From: Symsagittifera roscoffensis
Lineage: Eukaryota; Xenacoelomorpha; Acoela; Convolutidae
Assembly: GCF_963678635.1 (NCBI RefSeq)
Contig: NC_087062.1
Span: 82,356,012 to 82,420,011, forward strand
Direction: 5' to 3'
Length of the DNA: 64,000 nt
Of the stretch, positions 1 through 11,313 are shown piece after piece. The translations under genes were made by a program, and so were the position numbers. Below the pieces are notes generated by a model, which saw only the letters and a program-made list of their open reading frames with translations, searched no databases and was not told where the DNA came from. Every line of letters begins with the position of its first letter. Position 1 is the first letter of the stretch.

Positions 1-81
1 AAAAGCCAAAAATGATCATTTTAGGGTAAACTTTTGGGCCCAAATTTCGCAAAACAAATTGCACCCAGGGCAAATTAAGAG

Positions 82-416
82 GTATGGGCGGACGCCCCCT
101 CAGGGATTCGACACCCTCACCAACCAAAGGGTCCCCCTTTGCTATTACTGTATGACATCCATTTTAAGTCGACCAACCCTAAATATTTTCTAAAGGGCCT
201 TGGGCGCTTATATATTGTAATTTTGAAGGTGAGCGTGCGCCGATAAAATGCATTTTTTTGGTTAAAAAAAACGGCGTGCCAAAAATGCCCAAAAACGGCG
301 TGCGGCGCAATTTTTTTCGGTCAACATAGGGTCTTTATAGTGTTGTGGGAGTGCGCGGAGAATCAATTTGGTCGACCTAAAAAAGGTCGACTAAGTTTTC
401 TGTAAATCCGCCCCTC
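82..416 (+). repeat. GGGGCGGA hAT-type MITE, degraded copy
   Basis: It resembles the better-preserved copies at 9033, 41716 and 61828: 'gggcggacgccccctcagg' at the left, the internal 'caatttggtcgacctaaaa' and the right end 'aaatccgcccctcc'. The outermost bases and target duplications are no longer recognisable. Confidence 0.8.
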
Positions 417-520
417 CTTTTTATTTTATTTTCGCTTGTTGTAAAATATTATTTGAATTGCATGCATTTTACATTTCTGTCCTAGTGCAGGTAGTTGCTG
501 ATTAAATTTTTTTGTTTCAG

Positions 521-664
521 CGATCAAAAACTTGTTAGGAGGAGTTGACGACAAACCGGTTATTTACAATGGACTCAGATAACTACAACAGAAAAGAAAA
601 ACAGGCAAATGATGATTTGTTTTTTGCAACGCTATGCTGGCTGTTTCCATGTGATGCCAACTAG
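521..664 (+). other. Weak exon candidate, possible 3'-terminal exon of an upstream gene
   Basis: A strong acceptor-like 'tttttttgtttcag' at 507-520 is followed by more balanced sequence. Entering with two bases, one frame reads IKNLLGGVDDKPVIYNGLR and stops at 580-582. Another frame reads from ATG 569 for 31 codons, ending LCWLFPCDAN, stop 662-664. Neither is recognised. An AATAAA occurs near 1366, compatible with a 3' UTR. It could equally be a 5' UTR exon of the PALS1 gene or chance. Confidence 0.25.
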
Positions 665-2173
665 ATGGTGTTTTCATATGCCGTTTTTGAAATAATCAGG
701 GACATTATATGATATTCATAATATCGGGTCATTTCGAATTTACTCTTTTAAATTGTGCGTTGAAACGTGACCTCGAGTTTTGTATTTAATTATATTACAT
801 TCTTTTACATTTTTCTGGTTTTCGTTTAGCCAATCGTATGAGTTGAGTTGAAAAATGAGATATTTTTCTATTAATGGGATTAAAACTGAAAAGACCCTCC
901 ATATCCAAATAATTTAACTGCGTGAATCAATATCGTTTTGAAAATTATGAACAACATGGGTGATTCAGATCGCAAAAGAACGTACCTGGAAATATTCACT
1001 ACACTGGCGATAAAGTATTATGTATGGTTTTTGAAGCAATTAAAGATTAAATATAATTGTAAAGTATAGATACTTTATTTCGGTACTAGTGATCGAATGC
1101 TAATTTCATGTGGTTTGGATTTCTCGCCTTCAATCGTTCGCCCAATTAAGTGCTCAAAAGTTCTCATATGGTGTTCTTTAATAAAAGCATATATTTTCAT
1201 TATATTTTGAGCTGTATTAATTGTGTTGTTTTTTCCTGTATAGATATGTTTGCTGGATTTTGTCATATCAAATATGAATTTAAAGTAAATTAAAACAAGA
1301 CTGCATATCAGGGCGAAGCCTTGAATGTTCCGACTGCCTTTTAAGGTCTATGGAGCACAGTAACAAAATAAAAAAATTAAGCGTAATAAATTAAAATGAA
1401 AGTTTTTTTCTTCTAAAATTTGAGATTTTTTGTGAAACTCATCCCTTCACACGCCATATAAAGTACAAGCGGATAGACTTTGCACCTAGTAACAAATTAA
1501 TTATGGCAAATAAGCTTCCTTTAACCAATTTGGAACTATTTTTAAGACGAATTAAATCTCCGCTTGCGAGTTAGTGTTAGTAGCGCGAAATATATCGCGC
1601 GTTAATTGTCCTTAACTGGCCAAAATGGCAGTCTTTAAAACCCCATAACTCTACTAAACATGATCACAGGTGAAATATTTTTCAAATTTAAGTTCAGGAC
1701 AACAATACTTTTTGAATGATTTTTAAAATTCCGTCAGAAATGGCTGGTTAAAAAGTCGAAATTTGAGTGAAGAAAAAAACCACCCCGAGCACAAATATTT
1801 CGTTACTTTCGTAACGAAAGTCGGAACAATAAACAAACTTGTCAACAAAAAAGTAAGCGATTGCTAGGTATGCAAGTAGCTTATATTTTAAAGTGGTTAC
1901 GCTCGCTGACTTTTCAGGTAAAAATTTTCTCTAACAATCACAGAATTTTTAATAGATCGCTTTATGATCAATTCAAATTCCGGGCCTTGTTCTGCAAATG
2001 TGGCGGAGAAGACATGCTTTTTTGTGCCCATCTTTAAATTTTTCTTGCATAAAAATTTTCTCATTTTCGTCTTATGGTTTTTTTGTCGGCTTGGTTGTCA
2101 CAGCAATGTATTTTGTTCCAAAATGTACAATATTTGCTTGTCGAAAAACCTGTAATGTACTTGTGTTAAATTT

Positions 2174-2545
2174 CAGGTAGTTGAGCGCCAAAAGTTTTTG
2201 CGGAAGTTTCAAGCGTAAAAATACGAAGTGATTTTTACGTATACAGCTCTTGATGCTTTTTTGTTAAAAGATTTGATGAACATGGTGAAAATTGTAACGG
2301 GTCGTAATGAGTGAAAAGTCTTGAATATTCTCCAATTGTATAAAGAAGTGCATTCATAACAGGTAGTTGAGCGCCAAAAATTTTTGCGGAAGTTTTAAGC
2401 GTAAAAATACGAAGTGATTTTCACGTATACAGCTCTTGATGCTTTTTTGTTAAAAGATTTGATGAACATGGTGAAAACTGTAACGGGTCGTAATGAGTGA
2501 AAAGTCTTGAATATTCTCCAATTGTATAAAGAAGTGCATTCATAA
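2174..2545. repeat. 186-bp tandem duplication
   Basis: Two adjacent copies, 2174-2359 and 2360-2545, each beginning 'caggtagttgagcgccaaaa', differ at only a few positions ('caagcg/taagcg', 'tttttacg/ttttcacg', 'gaaaatt/gaaaact'). Confidence 0.92.
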
Positions 2546-2639
2546 TTGTATAAAGAAGAGCTGAAATGGCTCGAAAAAACGTGATGGATTTCTAGTTTCG
2601 ATAGTGGAATTCATTCTATGATTTTTTATCGGAAAAAAA

Positions 2640-3080
2640 CTTCAACTTTTAATCAAGTTTTTTTTCTTATTATTTTTATCAAAAAATAGCCAATCATTTT
2701 TTTCTTGAAATTCAAAGATTATTTTGAGCCATATTTTTTTTTCGAAATTTGAATGGTCAATTTTTTATTGTTTTTTTTGCGTGCATTGAATCTTTTCAAA
2801 CCGTCTGGTGGCTTTGTTTTTAAGATTCGATGAACGCAGTGAAGACTCTTGTGTGAGTCGTGACGATTTTCTCAGGAAAACTTAAATTTTTTCACGCAGA
2901 ATTTTAGTTTTTCGAGGTTCGACTTTTGATTTTTCAATTTGTTAAAAAGAAGGCAAAATCCACTTTGGAACAGAGAAATTAAAAAGTTTCGAAAAACTTG
3001 ATTTAATTCTAATTTCGAAATGGAATTTAAGTATCAGTTTCCTTGTGTTCATTCATTTCCAGCTGTCAGTTGGCTATGTT
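2640..3080 (+). repeat. Family B interspersed repeat, copy at 2.6 kb
   Basis: It contains the family head 'gattcgatgaacgcagtgaa' (2824-2843), then 'tttctcaggaaaactta' and the body 'aggcaaaatccactttggaa'. A closely similar copy follows at 3880-4340, including the sequence upstream of the head ('accgtctggtggctttg'). Confidence 0.8.
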
Positions 3081-3469
3081 CTGAAGTTTTTGTTTTTGAC
3101 ATAATCAAATGGTTGAAATCATGATTTTTTTTATCTTGAATCACACAAATTTTAAAAATGGTTTCACAAATGATTCCTGGCTTGATTTGTTTTTGTCAAA
3201 TGAGTTTTTGTGAAATAATTCCTACTTTTGATACATTGTGAAGTTTCAATTATCAATGATCGAAGCCATGACGCTTAAGGTTGAATGGATTTTTTTTCAG
3301 GAGATAAACTCAAGTTTGGTCAGGCTCAATTTTGATTTTAGCGATTTGATTTTTTATGTCTTTGTTTACACTTGTGCAATGTTTTTTTTTCACACATGTA
3401 CTTTTTCTTCACCTAAACAACTTTTCTCACAAATCTTACTTGATTTTCGTACTTGCTTTATAAATTATC

Positions 3470-3540
3470 ACTTGGCCTGGAGGTAACGCCGTCGTCTTTG
3501 CACCCTAAGATCAGTGGTTTGAGTCGCGGATCGACCCTTT
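3470..3540 (+). repeat. tRNA-like segment (SINE head or tRNA pseudogene)
   Basis: 'tggcctggaggtaacgcc' resembles a Pol III A box and 'gtggtttgagtcgcggatc' a B box, at tRNA-like spacing. A full cloverleaf does not close, so it is not called as a functional tRNA. Confidence 0.4.
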
Positions 3541-3879
3541 TGTTTTTCCGTAAGTTTTCAGTTGAATTTTTCCTCGGGAGAATTGAATTGCCTCACTTCG
3601 TTTGTCTGCTCAAGTTTAAGCAACTTTCATTGTAGTTGCAATTGCAAGTGTTTTTCACTGTTGTTTCAGAGGGGACTGGAAAATTGCTATTTTTTTCTAT
3701 AGAAGTATTTTTTCGGCTCAAATGGTGTCTACTCAAATATTCGACTAAGACATCAAGGTTTTGCATTTCCTCTAAGTGTGCCCATGTGTTATAAGTTTAA
3801 TTCGAATTAATTTGCTGGGGGATTATAAATTATGCTCTGCATAAAATCTTGATATTATTTTAAATGAAGGAACTTCTAA

Positions 3880-4340
3880 TCAAGTTTTTTTTCGTATAAG
3901 TTTTCTCTTATTAATTTTATCAAAAAATAGCCAATCAATTTTTTCTTGAAATTCAAAGATTTTTTTGAGCCATATTTTTTTTCGAAATTAGAATAGTCAA
4001 TTTTTTATTGTTTCCTTGGGTGCATTGAATCTTTTCAAACCGTCTGGTGGCTTTGTTTTTAAGATTCGATGAACGCAGTGAAGACTCTTGTGTGAGTCGT
4101 GACGATTTTTTCAGGAAAACTTAAATTTTTTCACGCAGAATTTTAGTTTTTCGAGGTTCGACTTTTGATTTTTTCTAAGTTCACTTGCTTTTCTTTGTTA
4201 AAAAGAAGGCAAAATCCACTTTGGAACAGAGAAATTAAAAATTTACGAAAAACTTGATTTACTTCTAATTTCGAAATGGAATTTAAGTATCAGTTTCCTT
4301 GTGTTCAGTTGGCTATGTTCTGAAATTTTTACTTTTGACA
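3880..4340 (+). repeat. Family B interspersed repeat, second copy
   Basis: Near-duplicate of 2640-3080, offset by about 1.24 kb, with the same head hairpin (4061-4089), the 'cacgcagaattttagtttt' segment and the 'aggcaaaatccactttgg' body. The pair may be a segmental duplication rather than two insertions. Confidence 0.8.
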
Positions 4341-5223
4341 TAATCAAATGGTTGAAATCTGAGCTGGGCCTTTTTTTCAAATAGGAAATATTCCGTTTCA
4401 AAAAAATTTTCGGCTGATTTATTTGCCTGCTTATGGTTAGTTGTCTCATTTTAGATTTTTTTTTTTGCTGACTGCAGTTTCTTTTTAGTTGATTTTTTTG
4501 TTTTCATTTACTCCTGCAATTTGTAATTCTACTAACCTTGACTTCAAATCTTTTCGTTTTTTTTTTACTTAAAAAATTTGTCGGCTAATTATTTTTCTGC
4601 TCATCTGTTGTTGGTCTAAATAATGCATCTTGGAATCGTTTTTTTTTCTGATGCGCGCATTTTTGTTCAGTGTTGCTTTTAGTGTTTGATTTACTCCTAC
4701 AATTTGTAATTTTACCTTGCCTTTGTTTCCTTTTTTTTTAGTTTCGTCAAAAATATTCGTCGGCCCACATTATTTCGGCCTAATTTTTATCGGCTTAATG
4801 GCCTAATTTTAGGTCGTTTCAAGGGAAACGCAGTTTTAACACTCCTTTCCTGTTTGTTTACCAATCGGTTTGTTCAATTTTTTTTTTATGGAAAATTATT
4901 TCCAATTATATTGGAAAAAATTTAGTTTTTCTAAGAAATTTCATCAATTTTCACAAAAGGGGTATCAATTGAAACACCGCCTACTCCCTTGTGTGCCTGC
5001 ATACTCCCCCATAGTCTCTTTAACTTAACCCCTCTGTCTACAGCCTTCGAAAAAGTCTGTGGGGGAGTTATTGTTCCATATTTTTGATTTATTTTTGCCT
5101 TCTCGAAAACCACCTCTTTCAAATCTGAGTTTTTGGTTGCATTGAAAAGAACGGTATCCCTGCATAAACGACTACTCTCAAATTTTTTTAAACATAATTT
5201 TATGGCCCTCGAAATAGCCAAAT

Positions 5224-5560
5224 TTTTGTTTTTTTGAACGTTTTGTGTATCTTTTTGACTTTTCTCTGACTTTTATCATAGATTAAATCGAAAGAACCTT
5301 GTGTTGAAAACCTTATTTTATAATTGGCTATACCTAGTTATGGCCTTCAAAGAAGTCAATGTTTTGAAGCTTTGACAGTTTGTTTTGGAAACTTCTTGTC
5401 GTTACCCGAAAACTACCGTGCCAATTTTTATGTTACGTTCAATCGAGAAACTCGGTTTTGGCATTGCTCTCTGCTTAAGCGGCCACAAACTGTTTTTTGC
5501 AGAAAAAAACTTATGAATTTAGGAAAGTCTTTTGACCGTTTTTAGAAATGTTTTGAATTT
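5224..5560. repeat. Degenerate 'CTACCNTGCCA... TTCAATCGA' repeat piece
   Basis: The phrases 'aaaactaccgtgccaa', 'gttcaatcgagaaact' and 'ctctgcttaagcggcca' recur at 24.5-25.5, 56.3-56.7 and 57.1-57.5 kb, sometimes as a tandem of about 176 bp. An old dispersed family. Confidence 0.6.
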
Positions 5561-7502
5561 TCTTAACTTTAACACAGTCAAATCTAAAATGAAAAGTTTA
5601 GTTGAAAGAAACGGTTGCGATAATTGTTCCTGCAGAAGCGGTGACTCCTTAATTTTTTTTCATAGTAATGTTATCTCCTTGAGAAAATTGATTATCTCAA
5701 AAGTTTTTACTCTTCTCACTTATTTTAGTACAGAAACAACTAAGGTTTTAGGCAAAGTCCAACTTTTGGTGCCGCATCAGTTTTTGGTGCTGCATCAGTA
5801 TAGCAAATTCATTTATTATCAAAGACGTGTTCCCAGCTTTAGCTGGGTCCTTTATTCTTTTTTTTCGAGACATACGAATATTTTGGTTCACCTAAACATT
5901 TCTTTATCGACTTTGAAATATCGATGTTTTATGTTTGAGTTGTATAGCAAGTTAAAGTCATTTTTTCGGTTTACGTGCTCATTGTCACTTGTTGCCAACT
6001 TTATAATGGCTGTGTTTGAAAAGCATGAAACATGTCGCAGTTTTCATAGTAACTGTTTTCGCCCGTGGACAATGAAAACGTGTTTGTTTTGCAAATGAAG
6101 CAAAGTTTTGACATGCTTGAGTTAAATTTGCATCTGAGAAATTCAAAGATCACTTGAGCTTTTAACAGCTTGATGATTAACCAGGGTGAACTAAAACGGA
6201 GTTGTGAGAGCTTACACCGGGTAGTTCTGATCACATTTATTAAAATCTAAAGGGGGTTTGATTCCAGAGACAGTTTAAGTATCAATGAAAGCAGTGAAGA
6301 CAACGAAATAGAACGAGACGATTTTTTTTCTGGAAAAATCGCTTTTTTTAAATTGTAGTTCATTTTTTTTTCTGTTTTGTTACAAGAGAGTCAAGCTCCA
6401 CAATCAAACAGCAAAATTGTAAATTTTTAGATAACCTCGCGAAACAAAAAAGATACTTTGTGATTCGGTTTTATTAAATTGGGTTAATTTAATTTAAAAA
6501 AACTGATCATGAATTGTTCTTGAAGTTCGCAGAGCGTTGAAGGCATATACTTTTTCTTTGCAATTCGAAAGTTGAATTGTTCCCTAAAACAAGTCTGTCA
6601 TTTTTTGTTTCGTTGCCATCTGTTTTTTCTTTAACCAGGAGATCGCGCGTGCAGCACATTCATTCGTCCTTGTAACCGATACAAGACTCCATCTACGAGC
6701 TTCATATATGAAAAAAAAAACATAATCAACTCTTGCTTTATGAGATGGGATCTTTTTTCACTTAAGTTGCAACTTTCGGTATTACTCAACTATACTTTCG
6801 ATTTTTTTTCGAGTGTTTCACGATTTTCAAATCAGTTTTTTTTTCACAAAAATGGTTCCGATTAAAACTTTACCTGAAGTCTTGTTGAAAGCATTATGAC
6901 AATTTTATCAATTTACCTCAGCAATTTTTTTGTTATACTCTTGGTATAGCTAATCGTTTGGCTGATTTTCAAAATTAGATTTGAGTTATTCATCAAAATT
7001 ATTGAACAAACAATTCTTTTAATCATCAGAATCATCATCCTGTTGTCTATAACAAAACCGATAATCAACTCTTGCGATATGAGATTATTTCTTTTTTCAC
7101 TGAAGTTGCAACTTTGGGTGTAAATTGTTTGTAACGCGAAACTTGAAAACTGAACGTGAGATCCTTTTGTACCAACTTCATGTTCTTCTTAAAGTGATAA
7201 CTAAACGCGCAGATAAGTCTAAGATAAGTTTCAATTAAAGTCAAAGGTTACGCAGGAAAAGTTGAGTGATCGAGGCCGTATGTTGTTTACTTTTTAAATT
7301 TTGCTCCCAATTTTTGCATCAGCGAAGTTTGAGCCACAAAACTGATGTAGTCATTGTAAATTTGTAATTTCAGATTGCTTTGAGTAGATTTTATCTGATG
7401 AAATTGGCACTGATGAATAATTGATGTTATGAAATCTCCTCGTCTTTCTGCTTTTTACAATGTGTTACTGAATTAAAACGTTTCTAATTGTGGTCGGTAA
7501 TA

Positions 7503-7652
7503 ATGTTCGAGCATCATATGAATAGCAATGAAACTGGTTTGAATGGATTAGCTCAATTTAATCAGAGTGCCATAGATGACCATAGCAATGAGCTGATTAA
7601 ATGCAGTGAGGATAGCAATATTGTATCCATAGACAGAAACAGCCTAATTCAG
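7503..7652 (+). CDS. PALS1: Exon 1: probable N-terminus, start ATG, 50 codons
   Basis: ATG at 7503 has A at -3, and a TAA lies in frame 15 bases upstream (7485-7487), which fixes this as the first possible start unless an upstream exon joins nearby. The 50 residues are Asn/Ser/Asp-rich with no recognised domain. The exon ends in phase 0 at CAG|GTTAGA, matching the phase-0 entry of the next exon, and runs directly into the first strand of the PDZ domain. A non-coding first exon further upstream is possible but not seen. Confidence 0.55.
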
Positions 7653-7900
7653 GTTAGAAGACTTTCTAGAGTTACCATATAATAATGTAAAAAGTGATTG
7701 TTGAAATCAATCATGACTATTTCGAAATGAGCTCTACATAGAAACAATAGTCTAAATTGTTTATTTGTCCGAAAATATCTTCTAGCGGACACAATTGAGC
7801 TAAAATACCTGTTTTCAAGGCTGATTTTGGACAATCACTGGGAATTTAGACAAATTTTTTACATACCAGCAGCAAATCAGAGCTGCCTTTTATGAAATTA

Positions 7901-8439
7901 TTACCCTTACGATAAGCAAGGACATTGCGATCGGGTGCTAGACTTTTTCCCGGAAATAACTTTGTTCACAGAATGGTCAAATTTAGAAATGGCAAATTTA
8001 GGTTCATGTCATAGTGAATTCAAATTTCATTGCGAAAAAAGTTTGTCTGTGCGTGTTTGTGTTTTGAGGGTGAGGGGAACTCAATAAATTCTCATTAAAT
8101 GAAAATTTTTATATTTTTTCAGTTTTTTTATTTTCCTGTTTTTGGGCTTAATAGGTTTCTGACGAGAAAATAAAATTTCTGTGGAGTGTTTTGATGTTGA
8201 GGGGGAATAATTAAAATTGTTGATTTTTTTTGGCTTGAAAGATTTCTGCCAAGGTATTTTCGGCTTTTTATTGCTGAATAAATTAGCTTCAGATGCTTAT
8301 TTCACATTATATTGTCTTCGCATGTTTTTTTTCATAGCTACTTAATTCATTTTGATAGATCTAGTTTTTTCAACATTTTGATTTTTCGTTTTTTTTTGTT
8401 GCTTGCAAGTGGTCCGAAGCTCAGCTTTGCTTCTTGTGT
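7901..8439 (+). repeat. Family C element inserted in the inverted-repeat arm
   Basis: It begins near 'cccttacgataagcaagg' and ends 'ctttgcttcttgtgt'. Because the interrupted arm can be read uninterrupted on the other side (about 8935-8960), the two ends of family C are delimited here to within a few bases. It contains 'ggtgctagactttttcccgg' like other copies. Confidence 0.7.
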
Positions 8440-8621
8440 CAAAATTTGGTTTCAAAGAGTTTGCCAATGTAATCCGGGTCTGAAAATGCCAGTTTTCACT
8501 ATCTGCACTATTAAGTTGTCCAAATGCGTGAAAAAAAGAAACAGCTGAGTTTAGTTAAGTTGTCACACAGAATAATTCAATATTATTGCTTAGAATAATT
8601 CACATTGCATGAACAACATTT

Positions 8622-8829
8622 GGCTCTTTTTCCTTTTCCCCCCACCAGCAAATTTTTACATGTAAATTTGTTTACCACATTGTCCAATTGTTGTGCAAAC
8701 TTACATACATACTAATAAAGCCACGACAAACATATTTGGTCTTCATACTCAACCTCGTAAAACCACTCGTTACACTAATAAGTTGAAACTGGCGTGAGGT
8801 GGGGGGGGGGGGGGGAAGGAAAAAGAGCC
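8622..8829. mobile_element. 208-bp MITE, GGCTCTTTTTCC ends, 8-bp target duplication
   Basis: Starts GGCTCTTTTTCCTTTTCCCC and ends in the inverted counterpart (GGAAGGAAAAAGAGCC) with a G15 tract (8801-8815) just inside. Direct 8-bp duplications CAACATTT flank it at 8614-8621 and 8830-8837. The 8-bp duplication fits hAT-superfamily mobilisation; no coding capacity. Confidence 0.85.
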
Positions 8830-9032
8830 CAACATTTTTTCCCTCTTTTTTGGGAAAAACTCACCCCGATGCAAAATAGTGCAGATGGTGAAAATTGGTA
8901 TTTTCAGACTCGGATTACATTGGTAATTCTTTGACCCCAAGTTTTGATGATTTAATACAGGGCAGCTCTGATCATCTGCTCCTGGTCTATATAAAAATTT
9001 TGTTTAAATTACCAGTGAAAGTTGCTCAAAAT

Positions 9033-9466
9033 CAGGGGCGGATTTAGGGGGGGGGGGGGGGGGGCGGACGCCCCCCCCCCCTCAGGGATTCGACCCCCTG
9101 CCGACCCAAAGGGTCCCCCCTTTGATACTTTTTCAGAAATCCATTTTTGGCGGACCGACCCTAAAATTTTTCTAAAGGCGCCTTCGGCGCCAATATATAC
9201 TAACTTTGAGGGGGAGCGCGCGCCAAAAAAACGAAATTTTTTAGTCAAAATTTTTCAAAAAATGCCCAAAAACGGCTTTTTGACTGTTTTTTAAAAAATT
9301 TGCCTGCGGCGCACAAAATTTTTACCAAAATAGGGGCAAAACAGTGCTTTGGGAGAGCTCGAAAAATCAATTTGGTCGACCTAAAAAAAAAAAGGTCGTC
9401 GAAATTTTGGAAAATTTTTCGAAAATCCGCCCCCCCCCCCTCGAGAAAATCCTAGATCCGCCCCTG
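9033..9466 (+). mobile_element. GGGGCGGA hAT-type MITE, 434 bp
   Basis: Terminal inverted repeats CAGGGGCGGAT(T/C)TAGG at both ends, with direct 8-bp duplications CTCAAAAT at 9025-9032 and 9467-9474. Long G and C tracts lie just inside the ends. The two overlapping open frames in it are GC-rich shadows of a non-coding element. Confidence 0.92.
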
Positions 9467-9877
9467 CTCAAAATCACCCTTGAACACAGGAATTTTAGAG
9501 AGAAAAAAAACACCTGAATTTGCGCTTAATTTGTTCTCTAGTATAATTTGCTGCTGAAAATGTGAATTGGCAAAGTTAATTTGAAAGTGTGATTAATTAA
9601 ACGATTTTGACTATTTCACGTGCAAATTATCAGATTTCAGGTGGCCTTGAGCTAAAAATTCGGGAGGAAAAAAGGTGTAAGGTGTTCGCTTGCAGTTTAT
9701 TCGAAATAGGCCGAATTTTCAATAACTTTGTAAAACCGCCTCTATTTATAACAGTCTGCTTGTAACTATACTGTTTTTATCTGCTGTCATGTCATAATGA
9801 CCTTGTGACGCGATTGATTAATTTGTAGCAAAAGAATATTTTAATTTATTATCTTATTTTGTGTTGTTTGAATTCAG

Positions 9878-9992
9878 GGTGTTGAGTTGGATTGTGTGGT
9901 GTATTTGGTGGGCGGCGAGAACAAGTTCGGATTCTCTCTCTTCGGCGCTAACAGTGCCAGTCGCTTCCCAACTGTCGACGGAATATCTCGCA
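9878..9992 (+). CDS. PALS1: Exon 2: first part of N-terminal PDZ domain
   Basis: Acceptor 'tttgaattcag', donor GTAAGT, entry phase 0, exit phase 1. It encodes the beta1-beta3 part of a PDZ domain. The carboxylate-binding loop reads KFGFSLFG, the counterpart of the GLGF motif, and a second strand follows. Codon choice is visibly more GC-rich than the flanking introns. Residues about 51-89. The domain is completed by exons 3 and 4. It is not the canonical PALS1 PDZ, which is encoded at 54636-55520. Confidence 0.85.
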
Positions 9993-10027
9993 GTAAGTCA
10001 GGTCTGAACATGTCTATTATTATGGTA

Positions 10028-10207
10028 GGGCGACAATTCGTAACAGGCGACAATTCGTAACAAGGCATTGGCAAGTAGAATACACTTCCTCCGCTGCGCT
10101 TACATCCGGCACGAGTGGAATACTGCACGTGAATCACTATTCCCCGCTTAATCTTCTATTACGAATTGTCGCTTGTTACGATTTGTCGCCTGTTACGAAT
10201 TGTCGCC
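10028..10207. mobile_element. Foldback element with repeated 17-bp GGCGACAATTCGTAACA ends
   Basis: The left end carries the 17-mer GGCGACAATTCGTAACA twice in tandem; the right end carries its complement about three times (one copy has one mismatch). Total about 180 bp. It sits 35 bases after the exon 2 donor. No target duplication is obvious. Confidence 0.85.
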
Positions 10208-11313
10208 TCACGTGTTATTACATCAGGCGCAAACAAACAGTTGCACTAATGTAGGAGCAGGGGTGGTTTAATGGAGGGACAATGGTTCTACCGAAGCGCC
10301 ATTTTTTGCATCAGTTATATAAAAAGCAAGTTTTCCGAAATAAATGTTTTCCAGGCTGTCTGTGAACTGCGCCCATTTTAGGAATTCGTTTGACAACCTT
10401 AAAAACTGCCCCTGTTTCAAACTTCAAGTGTATAAAAATTTTTTCTTCAATTCTCAAGTCTCAAAAGTGAATTGAAATTTTTCACTTTGAAACTTGACAT
10501 GCATAAGTATGCATTTTTAAAAGTGTGTCCGGGGTTATCGATTAAATGAAAATTACACGGAATCTCAATGTGATTCAATTCCTTTTTTGTGTTGAAAAAT
10601 TACGGCTTTGAGAAATGGGTGGAAGTATGCGTCAGAAAGTGAACGTAATGTGAGCATTGTTTGATAATATTTTTAACCGAATAATTACAAATATATTAGT
10701 ATAAATAGCCTAATTTTGTTCCAAAAACCGTTTGATATCACAAATGGCTTAAATCAGCATTGTACGTTTTTAATATAGACTTATTTTTTGGACTTTTTAG
10801 TTATTGTCTTCTGAGATTTTGAAATATATGTCTTTGCTTCCAGAACTATAATTTGAAAGGTACGTAATTCATAAGTTCAGTTTTGGTCACTGATTGGTAA
10901 TCATGCCGATAATTAGGTCTGAACTAACCGTAGATGATCATTATAGATCCCAAAACTCACGAAATGCATCGCTCTTACTAATCAATTTATTTAAATTTTT
11001 TCATATGATTGTACTTTTACCGTGATCATCTTTAATCAATAACATTTATTCAATATGACTAACAGGAATGAAAAATTGCTCACTATTTGACCCCGCCTAC
11101 CTTTAATTTATTCTAAACCCGATTTCATAAGTTTCCATTACAGTACCATCTTATTTACAAAAAAATAAAACCCAACCACCGAAGAGTTTTAGATTTTAGC
11201 AGTGGTTATTTACACATACATATTTGATTTTTTTTAGTTCACCGTTTATACCATCTGAAAGATTAATACCAAGAGCTGAACTAGAATAGGATATTTCACC
11301 CTTAATTAGTTTT

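Larger units (their letters stand above)
417..7502. other. Non-coding, repeat-rich stretch upstream of the first ATG
   Basis: Apart from the 521 candidate and the repeats listed separately I see no supported gene. A repeat at about 1560-1690 ('gcgaaatatatcgcgcgtta' and following) recurs at about 26590-26710. Short open frames, the longest at 5532-6098, overlap poly-T tracts and repeat motifs. A promoter of the PALS1 gene may lie here, but no TATA box or CpG-rich segment stands out. Confidence 0.5.
7861..8995. repeat. Long inverted-repeat element with two nested insertions
   Basis: The left arm 7861-7900 plus 8440-8513 is the inverted counterpart of about 8867-8995; for example 'accagcagcaaatcagagct' pairs with the complement of 'agctctgatcatctgctcc', and 'ccaatgtaatccgggtctga' with its complement near 8905. 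The left arm is interrupted by a family C element (about 7901-8439), and the centre holds a 208-bp MITE (8622-8829). Confidence 0.75.

Noticed and set aside
5532-6098. 188-codon open frame on the plus strand
   Set aside because: Phe/Ser/Leu-rich translation of poly-T sequence with a non-ATG start; no recognisable domain and composition equal to the flanking non-coding DNA.
9009-9294. Overlapping Gly/Pro-rich open frames on both strands
   Set aside because: They are produced by the G and C tracts of the MITE at 9033-9466.
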